A stretch of DNA of 64,000 nucleotides from Reticulitermes speratus (Eukaryota; Arthropoda; Insecta; Blattodea; Rhinotermitidae). Made by a program: the position numbers and the translations under genes. The DNA is taken from the NCBI GenBank assembly GCA_021186555.1, contig JAJKFL010000003.1:25749908-25813907 (forward strand), given 5' to 3'. Of the stretch, positions 35,646 to 46,109 are shown in pieces. Position 1 is the first letter of the stretch, and each line of letters opens with the position of its first letter. The notes under the pieces are model-generated. The model saw only the letters and a list, made by a program, of their open reading frames with translations, was not told the DNA's origin and made no database searches.

Positions 35646-36235
35646 TGCATAGAAATATACCTCCAGTCCTCCACACACCTTAAGCAAATGATACTTAGTC
35701 TCATACAGGGCAAATTTACCTTTGTTTTTTACCCTTCCAATTCCGTTTGTTTAAACAGAATTAATCGGTTTTCTTTTTACAATGATGATACAGAGTGTTT
35801 ATTATGCTGTGTAGGAACGGAGCTTTTACATTATTTACGCGGAATCCACTCCACAAAGGGTTAATTTTAAATGAAAGGAGAACTTGCTTTATGAAATGTG
35901 TCATTCTGATTTGCTGGTGGGCTAACGCCCTCTGTAGTAAGCTGCTACAAGGGGAAGTTCTAAATTCGTCTGAGCGTCTCCTCTCTAAAATCCCTAAAAA
36001 TAACAAAGCAATGGAATTTCTATAGTAATCGCTGACTGCTTGGTGGGACACACGGAACATCTTTGCCGTGTTTCACAACTGCCTAATCTCAACTTTTGTT
36101 TTACTCATACAGTTACAACTGTTGAAATTTTTCGATATTGCTAATAATGAATTACTAAATAATCAACACTTAAAATGGCAATGTAAGGTTTTATGTGTTT
36201 TATATTTGTCTTGGGTAAGCAACAGAAATTGACAT
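35646..36235. other. No recognisable feature
   Basis: Short frames on both strands at 35761-36060; not recognised. Confidence 0.45.
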
Positions 36236-36592
36236 TAGGTTTGTGAATTGGAATATGACGATTCTCTGTAGGCCACAGTAACTGAAGACAGTGGCGAGAA
36301 CTGGCAAATACAAGATTATATTTAGTGAGATTACATGAGGTCAGATGAAACAAGGGGGGCACTGAGGGAAAGGAAAGAAACATCGTCATTTACGGACAGG
36401 AGTATTTGCAGATAACAGAATCCTATCAGCAGTTAAGAGAGTAGACTTTTCCAGTGACCGATTGTCGTTCATAGTGTTAAGAGGTCGTCGGTGTGATATT
36501 GTTCTGAATGCTCATGTCCCAGCGGATGGTAAATATCGTAACTCAAAGTACAAATCCTACAAGGAATTAGAGAGGGTGTTCAGACACTTCTC
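36236..36592 (+). pseudogene. RTE-type LINE endonuclease (EEP) N-terminal fragment
   Basis: With shifts and stops the plus strand reads RFVNWNMTILCR (for RFGTWNVRSLYR in the copy at 994), ARTGKYKIIFSE, NKGGTEG, QQLRE, then KRVDFSSDRLSFIVLRGRRC and ending in ELERVFRHFSKD. These are successive blocks of the same EEP domain as at 540-994. The 192-codon frame at 36462-37040 starts in this domain but runs into antisense mariner sequence and is a chance fusion. The element is 5' complete or nearly so and is interrupted at about 36592. Confidence 0.75.
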
Positions 36593-36866
36593 TAAGGATC
36601 GCCTGTTTTCGAGAAGTTTTGCATTCACTTTTTCTTCCAAATCATCCGTGACCAGACGGGCGCCCACTTCGTTCCGCGTCGAGCACATTAGTCCTGCCTT
36701 CTTTGAACAACCGACACCATTTCCTCACATTTCCTTCATTCATTGCACCGTACCCATACACTCCAACCATCTGCCTGTTACTTTCGGCTGCATTATATTT
36801 CTAGCGTTTAAAAATCGTATCGCCGATTGCATTTCACGGGTAACGGCTTTTTCATTTTCATGTTCA
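36593..36866 (-). pseudogene. mariner-family transposase N-terminal HTH fragment, antisense within the LINE
   Basis: The minus strand reads REMQSAIRF, then (shifted) NRQMVGVYGYGAMNEGNVRK, WCRLFKEGRTNVLDAERSGR, then (shifted) VTDDLEEKVNAKLLENRRSL. This is the HTH DNA-binding region of the SETMAR/GVQW-type mariner proteins (SGRP linker). At least two frameshifts. The catalytic DD34D part is absent on this side. The fragment begins where the LINE endonuclease stops, so it is probably an old insertion later trimmed by deletion. The decayed mariner at 42245 is of the same broad family. Confidence 0.75.
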
Positions 36867-37054
36867 TCTTTAACGACTAGAGCTAATGAAGGAGAGGGGA
36901 ATATGATACCGTACTACGCAATACACGTGTTCCCCGTGACATATAGAAGACGAGTGACCTCCACAGCAAGTGCGCGCGTCACCTGTCCGGCAGCTCAATG
37001 CCATCGGTTCTTACTTTCTAGGCGCGCCTCGTATTTTTAGGCATTAAGAAACCC
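36867..37054. other. Unassigned spacer inside the LINE/mariner mosaic
   Basis: GC-richer DNA between the mariner fragment and the LINE reverse transcriptase. It may be flanking mariner sequence; I see no match. Confidence 0.4.
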
Positions 37055-37263
37055 CGTGATTTAGTTAGGAGGGCGGTCTTATATGGCATTGCATTGTGCC
37101 TGGTATCCCTATGAAAACAGTTCGTTATTCTAAACGAAACCTGCAGCAAATTCCGCGTGCTCAAGCATTTGTCTGCTACGCTTCCTGTTAAGAATGACTT
37201 CAAAAAAGCAGACACTTTGTCACCATTGCATTTCAGCCTTGCTTTGTAATATACCATTAGGAA
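37055..37263 (+). pseudogene. RTE-type LINE reverse transcriptase, palm fragment
   Basis: The plus strand reads YGIALCLVSL, a stop, then QFVILNETCSKFRVLKHLSA, TLPVKNDFKKADTLSPLHFS and LAL-YTIRK. These match the block before the YADD motif in RTE-type reverse transcriptases (NETYSRVRVG, DALSPLLFNFALEYAIR type). Several hundred codons between the EEP fragment and this block are missing. It is cut at about 37263 by the next element and resumes at 37613. The minus-strand frame at 37018-37257 is a shadow. Confidence 0.75.
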
Positions 37264-37612
37264 AATGTGGTACTGGAGAAGAATGGAGATCAGTTGGACC
37301 GATCGTGTGAGAATTTAAGAAATATTACACAGAGTCAAGGAGGAGAGGAATATCCTACATACAATAAAAATAAGAAAGGCTAACTGCATTGGTCACATCT
37401 TGCGTAGAAACTGCCATCTGAAACACGTTATTAAAGGAAATATAGAAGGAAGGATAGAAATGACGGTAAGACGAGGGAGAAGACGTAAGCAGCTACTGGA
37501 TGACCTTAAGGAAAAGAGAAGATACTGGTAATTAAAAGAGGAAGCACTAGATGTCACCCTGTGGAGAACTCGCTTTGGAAGAGGCTACGGACCTGTCGTA
37601 AGACAGACTACA
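37264..37612 (+). mobile_element. Nested 3' end of a second LINE, 5'-truncated
   Basis: MWYWRRMEISWTDRVR, then ILHRVKEERNILHTIKIRKA, CIGHILRRNC, RRGRRRKQLLDDLKEKRRYW, LKEEAL and GRGYGPVVRQTTE, with a few stops, is the C-terminus of another family of insect non-LTR retrotransposons. It ends in a (GAAT)n run (AGAATGAATGAAT) as a LINE tail would. It sits exactly between the IRK block and the YANDE block of the host LINE, so it is a 5'-truncated insertion into it. No clear target-site duplication remains. Confidence 0.75.
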
Positions 37613-38490
37613 GAATGAATGAATATCAGCTTCCGGTTTATGCTAATGATGAGAGTTTATTAAACAATAACATGTATAGGCTTACTATAAATAAAATCAC
37701 AGGCGCTTTTTAGCTACTAATGTGGAGACTGGTCTAGAAGTAAATGCTGAGAAAACTAAGTAAATGCACATGTCTCGTGGGCGAAATGAAGAAGAAATTT
37801 ACAAGTTACAGGAATGTAATAAATTCTTTAAGAATTTGGGAAATTTCAAATATTTGGGGACAAATATAAAACATTGTAATTGCATTCACGAAGAAATTAA
37901 GAGCAAATTAACCAATGCAATGCCTGCTATCATTCGATCCAGACAACTTTGTGTTCCGCTTGGCTATCTAAAAATAAGAATATAAAAAATATACAGAACT
38001 ATAACTTTGCCTATTGTTTCATCTGGGTGTGAAACTTGTTCTCTCGCACTGAGAGAAGAACGTACGCTGTGGGTCTTCGAGAATAGGTGCTGATGAAGAT
38101 ATTCGGGCCTATGAGGGAGGAATTGAGAAGGGAGAGGAGGAAACCGAACATTGAGGAGCTTCATGATCTGTATTCTTTCTCAAATATTGACGGGTTAATA
38201 AAAAGAAGAAGAATATGGTAGCCGGGGCATGTGGCGCGTGTGTGGTAGTGAACAGGTGCATACAGGCTTTTGGTAGCGAAATGTGACGGAAATGGTCCAC
38301 TCAGAAAACCTAATCGTAAAGGGGAAATAATATTAATATGTATCTTTAAGAATAGGATGGGAGAACTTAGACTGGATTGACCTCTTTCAGGGTAGAGAAA
38401 AATGGAAGCTGTTGTGAAAGCGGAGTTAAAACTTCGGGTTCCATAAAATGCGGAGAATTTTTTTGTTATCTGAGGAACTGCTCAAGATGG
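37613..38490 (+). pseudogene. RTE-type LINE reverse transcriptase, C-terminal part
   Basis: NEYQLPVYANDESLLNNN holds the catalytic motif, with N in place of the first D of YADD. It continues through EKTKYMHMSR-like sequence, CNKFFKNLGNFKYLGTNIKH, IYRTITLPIVSSGCETCSLA, ELHDLYSFSNIDGLIKRRRI, PGHVAR and ends near 38450 with a degraded counterpart of the usual NLRVP terminus. Stops and shifts are frequent (for example around 37710 and 37981). The only longer open piece is 37764-37985. It continues the element broken at 37263. Confidence 0.75.
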
Positions 38491-38564
38491 ACTGTGCTCT
38501 ATGAACGTAGTTAGTTAGTCACTTAATTCCGTTTAATAACTTCTTTACTTAGCTTAGTTAGTTG

Positions 38565-38645
38565 ATTGGTTGGTTGGTTTGGTTAGTTGGTTGGTTGGTT
38601 TGTTAATCAGTTACGTTTAGTTTGAATAGTCAGTTTGTTAGTTTA
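38565..38645. repeat. TTGG/TTAG-rich low-complexity DNA
   Basis: Irregular GGTTGGTTGGTTTGGTTAGT-type repeats. Confidence 0.8.
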
Positions 38646-39477
38646 CTTAGATATTTTCGTGGACTGATGGGTCTGAATAATGTTGACGCAAGAATGAATA
38701 ATTACGTTTAAATATCTAGACTGTGGATGAGCGACAGGCAATAAGTGAGATCAGTCGGGTCCATATCAATATTCGGATGGTAGGACTATTTAATACTTCT
38801 GTCCGTGTTAATTTTAATTTGGTCTAGGTTTTACACAGAGGGTCTTTAATTTCAAAAAAAGTAATATAAATATAGATCTAGAGTTAGGCCTGTATTATGG
38901 TTTCCTGTGTCATAAAGTCCTCTAGTCCGGTAGATGGCAATACGTTTATTAAGAAATTTACCGCCTCCATTTCCTACCATGGAGAGAGAAGTATCTTGCT
39001 TCAAACATTTGGCACAATTCTGCGAGAATACGCGGTGTCGTAGAGCAGAAGAACGCAATACTACACTTTACTCAGTGTAAACGTTAGGACTTTAAAGAAT
39101 CTTGTTTACAAACACACGGTGCCGATGGGTGAAAAACAAAGCCCGTCTGGTTTTCGTTGCAACAGCCGTTATCGTACGTATGTAGCAGTAACAGTTCAGC
39201 ACCTCCTATTAATTACTCATTGCCTACTTAAACCCTATAATGAAAATTACTTTGATATGCTGTTCCAACCAATATTAAAGTAGGTTATCAAATTCACATA
39301 AAAGTATTTATATATTCATAAGGAGAAACATAAAATATTTCAATTTTATTATCTTTACCAATTTTTTGTCGTTTCTTATCCGTTATATTTTATACGATTC
39401 TGTCTTTATATAAAACTCCAAATTTCTATCAAAAATAAAAAAAGAGTATTTACTAATATCGTAACAATTTAATGTAA
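38646..39477. other. No recognisable feature
   Basis: Nothing recognised. Confidence 0.5.
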
Positions 39478-39668
39478 AGTGGTTAATGTATGTGTACCCC
39501 TTTCTTTAACATTCAAGAACATTGGATTTTACCCACATATTTTACTTTTCTGTTTCCTATAATTCTCACAATAAACATACATTTTTTCGCTAAGCAGCTT
39601 AACAGATTGTTCTCTGTAATGGAGAAGGGATGTGTTCTCTGTGATGTATAGGAATGTAATTTTTATAT
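39478..39668 (+). repeat. Rep190 copy, near full length
   Basis: AGTGGTTAATGTATGTGTAC, CTTTCTTTAACATT, ATAATTCTCACAATAAACAT, TTGTTCTCTGTAATGGAGAA and GTGATGTATAGGAATGTAAT occur in the same order and spacing as in 51977-52180. Confidence 0.65.
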
Positions 39669-40414
39669 TGTATTATATTCATGAATTTCATGCTTCAAAC
39701 ACATAAGGCTTTTGGTATTTTCGCGATTTCCAACCTGTTTTAATTTATCCCCTCTATTACTTTACCAAAACAATTATTTGAAAATTTCTCCTCTCCATCT
39801 CTTTCCCTCCCTCTCTGCTACATCTGCTAGGCTAACCAAGTGCTCTAATAGCTGTCCTCAGGGAAATATATGTGTTCATTCCTTGTTTCCCGCGACTTCA
39901 TCCATCCACCCATTCATTCGGTCCGTCACTGAAAGTGCTGAAGCATTCTGGCAGTAATTCCCAAAGTGTTTCCCTTCCAAAAAACAAAGGAATCCCTTGA
40001 ATCAACAAGTAGTAAAAGAAAGACAGTAAGAAATTGTGTGTTGCTCGAACACTGGGAGGAATGCGATGTTTGGTTGAAAATAAAAGAACAAACAATGTCG
40101 TCTACATCGTTTCTGAGTTCAACACAGTATCGTGTATTTTGTTTCCATTCTTCTCATCCCTCCTTTTTTCACACTTCATCCCTCATTCTTTCGGCAGGTC
40201 CTAGTATTTAAACAAAGATATCAATGTCGTGGAATGTCTGCAGTTTCTTTGTCGTGTTCTGTAGCACTTGGTTTCTTTGTCATGGCTTTCTCTGGCCTTC
40301 CAATTCATCCATTTGCTCTAGGTTGAAAAGATATAACACTTTCATTGATGTCGTCGCTCAATAGGTGCCTATTTGTAACATGCATGGAGACAATAAAAGA
40401 GGAACATACAAAGC
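39669..40414. other. No recognisable feature
   Basis: Pyrimidine-rich stretches at 39780-39900; nothing recognised. Confidence 0.5.
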
Positions 40415-40500
40415 AGGTTGGTATAGTGTTAAGACTCTAGACATATATTGTTCGGAAAGTACGCGCTTCGAATATATATACCAGGGTTCCGGCTGTACTT
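40415..40500 (+). mobile_element. Possible tRNA-like SINE head
   Basis: GGTTGGTATAGTGTTAAGAC and CGCTTCGAATATATATACC resemble box A and box B regions of type C SINEs at tRNA spacing. The body is not identified. Confidence 0.35.
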
Positions 40501-41699
40501 ATTGATGCATTTCATGGACCTTTTCAGTCCTTCGAGCGAATTCCGGGATAGTATTTCGATGAGACCAAGGCGGCTTTGTTCTAGATCCTTTCCGATATAT
40601 CACTGATGAATCACCATGACTTTCGACGCTAGTCTGACTTACCAACAGAGTCGTAAATAAATCACAAAAGAACATCTGCGGAAGGGAGATGAATAAACCA
40701 AACAGTTTGGTAAAGTGGTAGGTCTATAAGATTATAATATTTATAAGGTGCCCAAAACCCGAATTCTTGTCAAAATCTAGGGACATCTGTCTATCTGACT
40801 TGTTTTGTTTATTACATTGGGATTATACTTGAATAACAGCGACCAGCCACTTCGTTACATCAAACGTCGCTGTCGAGTGGATAGCAGCCCTGTTTTATAT
40901 TTGGGAAATGCTGAACTCCAGTTATCCTGTCAGAGGTTTCTCGTGGTTTTCCTGAGCCCCGCCAGGCGAATAATGTTATAATAAACCACAAACTCCTAAT
41001 AAGAATCCATACCTACTCAGCCCTTCTCATCTCTTCTGATATCATTCCATATTATGTGACATTTGCAGTTGGTACAACGCTGGTGTAGTGCCCTAAGGAT
41101 CAATCCAGACCTTTGCCGCTACAGTACCCTGATTAGGCCACGACGACTTCTTCCAGTTTGTCACTCACCCATCACCGTAACATCGACGCTGTACACTCTG
41201 AGATACTGAGAGTGTCTTTAAATAAATAACAGCAAAAATAAAGAGGGAGACAGTATTTGAAGAATATAAAGATGAAGGTTTTAGTGGGACATCCCCGAAG
41301 CTGCAGCAGGATATTGCCCTGGTCTAAGTTTAGATTATATTATTGTCCATGTGGTCAGGCGCAGGAAGAAAGACGTCAGATGTAGATTTAGCATCTTGAA
41401 GAGACTCGGAATAATTAACGTGCTGTAAAATGGTATTTTGAAAGTCAGAGCATAATACTGCTGGCTTCTGGGGCGTTACTAAAGCAGAAAGAGAAAGGAA
41501 TTTGTTACTTTATGTATATTTAATGGTTTCTATCAGTAGCCCAGGTTATCTTGTGTATATGCGTGTACATGTAATAATAATAGTCATAATAAAAGGAGAT
41601 ATATCTATCTGTCTGTGGCTACCAGAACTCATCAGAAAATAAAAAACTGAAGCTTGACATGTTTGCAATAATGTTTAGATACCTTATTGTCATGGAGTT
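40501..41699. other. No recognisable feature
   Basis: GTTTCTCGTGGTTTTCCTGA at about 40940 may be SINE body sequence. Otherwise nothing. Confidence 0.4.
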
Positions 41700-41830
41700 T
41701 TTCCGAAGGTACTCTGAAAAACCACAGAGGATTTCTCAGGATAGCCAGTCACTGAACGAAGATATGAAACCCAGATCTTCTAAGGATGAAGTAGAAATGC
41801 TAGCCACTAGACTGCGACGTTCAATGGGAC
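41700..41830 (-). mobile_element. Possible tRNA-like SINE head
   Basis: The minus strand has CAGTCTAGTGGCTAGCATTT and AGATCTGGGTTTCATATC, box-A-like and box-B-like at tRNA spacing. The 64-codon plus frame here is its shadow. Confidence 0.4.
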
Positions 41831-42225
41831 GTGGTATTTGGTCTCAAGTATGATGGTTTATTAAAAATTCTCGGAACTTACCGCTAGGATTGACAACTAG
41901 TAGTAAAGCTTTCTGCCAAGAGGTGCTGCATTATAGCTGTATTTCAAGTAATTCTATTGCGTGCAGACATAGCCTTCTGCGTTGCTTCTTAGCAAGTGTT
42001 CATTTTTGTGTTTGACAGGTGGCATTCGCGATTTTCTAATCGTTACTTTGAAACAACATAGAATTTGTATTTGATTTTGCTTCAGAATAATAAACACTGC
42101 ATCGGAAACGCATGAAATGCTCATAAAGTCTTTCGATGGAAATACCATGAGAATAACACAGACTTTGAATACCTTTATCGATTCACATGTGGGGAATTTT
42201 CAGTTGAAGACTTTGAACCTTCGGA
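41831..42225. other. No recognisable feature
   Basis: Nothing recognised. Confidence 0.5.
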
Positions 42226-42242
42226 CCCCCCCCCCCCCTCCC
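42226..42242. repeat. Poly-C run
   Basis: A C-homopolymer with one T, directly before the mariner remnant. Length is likely to be unreliable in assembly. Confidence 0.9.
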
Positions 42243-42244
42243 CA

Positions 42245-43060
42245 AATGTCGCACCGAACAAAACGTCAAGAAAATTTGCAAGATCATCAACGGAGAATGA
42301 CAAAGTACCATTTCGGAAATCACTGACAGGTTTGGCATGTTGTGTGAAACACGCAGGGAATTCTAAGGGAGGATGTGAACATGTGACGGAATACCGCAAA
42401 GATTGTGCCTCCGTTGCTCACCGAGGTGTAGAAGCAGAGCGTATGTTTGTGTGCCCAAAACTGATGGATTAATTCAGAATTAACCAGCATTTCCTCTGGA
42501 GAGTCAAAACAGGGGAAAACCCTAGGTTTACTGTTACAACCCAGCAACAAGGCAGCAGTCCTTTCAGTGGCAAAGCCCGTTTCTTCCACGTCCGAAGAAA
42601 GCGAGGAAAATCAGACCGAACATCTTTTTGAGTATGAGGACCTATTTATCGTGATATTTTTATCCAGACCAAAAGTTTAACTCGCTTTACTAGCGGGAGG
42701 TTTTGTAACGCCTAAGAAAATAAATCCACAAAAAACTTCCGGAAGAATGGCGGAAACACGACCGATTGATGCAACATGCCACAGCACACTGCTTTGTCAA
42801 TGCAGCAAATTGTGGCCTCTAAAACATGCCCACCTTCCTTACTCGTATAATTTGGCCCCTGTGATTTCTTCATGTTTCCAAGAATGAAACTGAAGTTACT
42901 GGGGTGTCGTTTTCAGGTTGTTCCTAAAATTAAGAAACAATTGCTGACCGTCCTACAAAGGACTGTAAAAATCAATTCCAGCGGTGTTTTTAACAGTCGC
43001 AGAAACGCTCTGCCCTTTGTTTAAACTTGGAAGGGAATGACTGAAAGGGACTACAACAAC
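42245..43060 (+). pseudogene. Decayed mariner-family (DD34D) transposase
   Basis: Blocks of a GVQW/SETMAR-like mariner transposase appear in order across frames: TISEITDRFGMLCETRREF (about 42308), FVCPKLMD and QHFLWRVKTGE (about 42450-42520), RPKKARKIRPN in a shifted frame (about 42590), and YNLAPCDFFMFPRMKLKLLG with CRFQ (about 42850-42915), the last holding the third catalytic Asp region. It continues to about 43030. Every block is separated by a stop or shift, so the protein is dead. TIRs were not identified. The minus-strand frames at 42175-42399 and 42320-42589 are shadows. Confidence 0.75.
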
Positions 43061-43134
43061 TTAAAAAAGTACGGGTACATTTAATTATTGACTCAGTGCA
43101 GAACGTTTGAATGAGCTCTCGTATATAAATGTAA

Positions 43135-43398
43135 ACCGATCCCAGTGATCGCACGGTCTAAGATGTGGGTCTGCGGCCGTTCGCTTGCTGTGATTGTGGG
43201 TTTGAATCCCACCGGGGGCATGGATATCTGTCTCTAGTGAGTGGTGTGTATTGTCAGGTAGAGGCCTCTGCGTCTGGCTGATCACATGTCCGCAGGAGTC
43301 CTACTGAATGAGGTGTGTCTGGATGTAATCGTGAAGCCTCGACAATGAGGAGTCCCTAGCCCACTAGGGACTGTTGCGCCATTGGAAAAAGTATACAC
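43135..43398 (+). mobile_element. tRNA-derived SINE (type A) with 8-bp TSD
   Basis: Starts ACCGATCCCAGTGATCGCAC, has GGTTTGAATCC as box B (one change), GGGGGCATGGATATCTGTCT and ends GTTGCGCCATTGGAAAAAGT. AAATGTAA at 43127-43134 and 43399-43406 is the target-site duplication. The minus-strand frame (RTHN...RPCDHWDR-like) over it is a SINE shadow that gene predictors often mistake for protein. Confidence 0.9.
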
Positions 43399-43604
43399 AA
43401 ATGTAATTGAATTAAAATAAATAAAATGAAATACGTACAAGTATTTATAGATTTTGACGAAAGTTCAAGTTTTGGATTATTAGTTATAATTTAATATTCA
43501 TAACTTGAAAATTTATTAAATTTTTGCAGATTTTATTATGAGACACATTGAATTAAATGTAGAACGAAAAGAAGTAAGAGGATATATTTCTCTCTTTTTT
43601 TTCG

Positions 43605-43855
43605 TCATAGCGCCAAAGCTCATATGGGGCCACAAGCTCCTTATCGAGGCTTCGCGATCACACTCAGACACACCCCACTCGGTAGTACTCCTGTGGACAA
43701 TTGATCAGCCCGACGCAGAGGTTTCTACATAACAACACACAGCACTCACGAGAGACAAACATCCATGACCCCGGCAGGATTCGAACCCGTAGTCCCATTA
43801 AGCGAGAAGCCGCAGACCCATGCCTTAGACCGTGCGGTCACTGGGATCGGCCAAG
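43605..43855 (-). mobile_element. tRNA-derived SINE (type A), opposite orientation
   Basis: The reverse complement starts CCGATCCCAGTGACCGCACG, carries GGTTCGAATCC (43788-43778) and ends in GCGCTATGACGAAAAAAAA. It lies about 200 bp from the plus-strand copy at 43135, so the two form a widely spaced inverted pair. The plus frame at 43701-43907 is a shadow. Confidence 0.9.
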
Positions 43856-43859
43856 TACA

Positions 43860-45219
43860 CAAGTACATGTATTAGAAAAGGAAAACTTGATGTCAAAATA
43901 TAATTAATTAGTAATTAATAAAATTCCTGTTACTGTTATTAACACCATTACCACACACAATGCTCTAAAACCACCCAGTAATATTCTTGACTACTTTGTC
44001 CACAACACCGTGACGTCATTGCCTTCGAATCTGTGTCAGGCGAAATGCCATGTGTGTCTTGTCATGCCGGGCGGCGTTACGACTCGCCCGCAAGATGATC
44101 CTCCTAGTCTCACCACTGATGAACGGCTGCTCTTGGTTTTGTGTCGTCTTCTTGGTGGCTTTTGGCTCGAGGAAAGGCGAACGACTCTTCATTTGGAAAC
44201 AAAGGGGGGAACTTCACAATATATGGCCAGATTGTTGGCACAGACTCAGCGCTGTCGGAAATGAGTCACGTTTGTGAGCAACAGTGGTTCAAGTACAGGT
44301 TTTCAGTTCGCATGTCTTAATTGGATCTCGTTTGTTATTACTTAGAACAGAAGTTTATAAAGTTTTCGTGGCCTTACCTCGCATTTTCCGATTCATTGAC
44401 GGTATGTTCTTTCGTTGTCTCGTTATTGTTCCTTCCTCTACGTCTTTTTAGCCGCATACGAATCCCTGCCGTTCGCCTGTTAACATCGCTCCCTCCCTCT
44501 GCATGTCCGCATGCAGCATCTTCAGAACGGCTGAGAGGATCTTGATGAAATTTATTGTTTGTCAGTTTTACGGAAACGTTTCGAGCCTTTTCATTTTAAC
44601 GATCCTTCACTTGAGGAACTGCCTGCGTTTCAGCGTGCATGGGATTTCTCGTTTCCGTTCTCTGCATGCGCTGAGCATTGTGGCCCTGCCCTACGCATGC
44701 GCGTGACTCGACTTTCAAGTTACGGAAATAAAATTGGCCGTTGTATAATATGAATTCCATGTGCCAAAAATTCAAATTTGTTTCTCCAGATAGTTTGTGT
44801 TTTCTCCGTATCCTAGCACAGAGCTAAGTTCAGTGGCTTATAAACTTCACATTGATTGTAGCACCGTTGCTGTGACTTGTAGAGTAGCATAAACGCCATG
44901 AAATTTAGCTCTGCGCACGTTACCTTCGCTACGTTCGTTGCTGTCTATTTTATGTCTTTATTATCTATTCTTCGCTAAGATTCTTTCTTTCTTACCATTT
45001 CTTTCTTCTTGTTTTATGTTTTGAGTAACTTTATTTTTGTGATTTTTGCTTGCTATTCTCTACTGGTTTATTTATTTTTCTTACAGAACCCAATAAATTA
45101 GAACACAGAAATTTTTAGGAACAAAATAAAATTTAAAAAGAGTCGATAGGCCTAGATTTATCCATTAATAAACTGTATTGTTGAATTGGCTATCTGAAGA
45201 CTAATATCCGTGTAAATAA
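43860..45219. other. No recognisable feature; GC-richer patch at 44005-44280
   Basis: Two overlapping plus frames (44010-44264 and 44050-44277) lie in GC-rich DNA but have no domain I know and no mutual support. Another GC-richer part is 44440-44710. No gene is called. Confidence 0.4.
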
Positions 45220-45470
45220 TAGGTAAAAAGGTAAGGCTCTCCCTGTGTACGTGTGACTCCATTCATTCTTAACCTCTGCACTAGATAGAGGTTCGTGGTC
45301 AGCCTTCACCACCCCCGCACCTCTTGAATAGGAGGCTGGATGGGCCCCAAAGTCGGTGTCAGCATTTTGGAGAGGAAATAATTTTACCATTTTCAGAATT
45401 TGAACCCCAGATTTTTCAGCCTGGAGCCTATTCACTATACCGACTACACTCTTACGGCTCAGTAAATAAG
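45220..45470 (-). mobile_element. tRNA-derived SINE (type C), near complete
   Basis: The reverse complement reads GTAGTCGGTATAGTGAATAG (box A region), GGGGTTCAAATTCTG (box B region), a 170-bp body and a tail GGGAGAGCCTTACCTTTTTA. The tail resembles the type B tails at 10290 and 48660, so the types may share a 3' end used by one LINE partner. The 81-codon minus frame is its shadow. Confidence 0.65.
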
Positions 45471-45545
45471 AGGTATATTTAAAAATGTGGTTCCTACATC
45501 ACAAAAACGCATTTTAAAAACCAGCTTGTTAATTCGGTTTGCAAC
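45471..45545 (-). repeat. Rep190 copy, 3' part
   Basis: The reverse complement has ACAAGCTGGTTTTTAAAATG and TTGTGATGTAGGAACCACAT, then TTTTTAAATAT, as in the end of Rep190. Confidence 0.55.
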
Positions 45546-46109
45546 AATAACCGCCTTGCTTACTTGTGGTATAAAATACGTAAATAAAATGTGTCGGCAT
45601 AACTCAAATGTGTTAATGTTTCGATTAATTTATTCCCATCATTTCCCATGTACGTACGGCATACTACATGATCCGGTCATCTCATCATCCTTTGATTTCA
45701 TCACTTTAAGAAGAACTAACAAGGTAGGCAATGTAGGTATAACGTAAGTCTGTTGTGCTTTCGCATAACCCTTTTGCAGAGGAAAAACAGCAGTGCATTG
45801 TGTGTGTGTGTTGCTGTTGAATTATATGTCATTGTCTACTATAAAAAATAGAGTCTTGTTCAACAATTCTTATACGGTAAATCTGTCACCAGCAACAATG
45901 CAAATTATACGTACCAGTTTTTTAAAGAAATTATATTCCAACTAATTTGCACTCTTTTCACACGTTACATATAAATGCTGCATTGAAACCAAAGAATGTT
46001 CCGTTGCTCATGAAGTTCTTAAAACTTACAGTTTGTCTAAACAGATCGTAATGACAGATAAGTCCTTGGGTAATTTCTCAGATTTTGTAAGTGTTCCCGC
46101 AAAACGTTT
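45546..46109. other. No recognisable feature
   Basis: Nothing recognised. Confidence 0.5.

Noticed and set aside
36462..37040. 192-codon plus frame
   Set aside because: It begins in a LINE endonuclease fragment and continues through antisense mariner sequence; a chance fusion, not a gene.
38085..38110. GGTGCTGATGAAGATATTCG as a hammerhead-like core
   Set aside because: Part of the LINE reverse-transcriptase C-terminal coding sequence; no stem or GAAA follows.
43085..43285. Minus frame with a RTHN...DHWDR-like peptide
   Set aside because: Antisense reading of a tRNA-derived SINE; such peptides are common mis-annotations. The same applies to 43701-43907.
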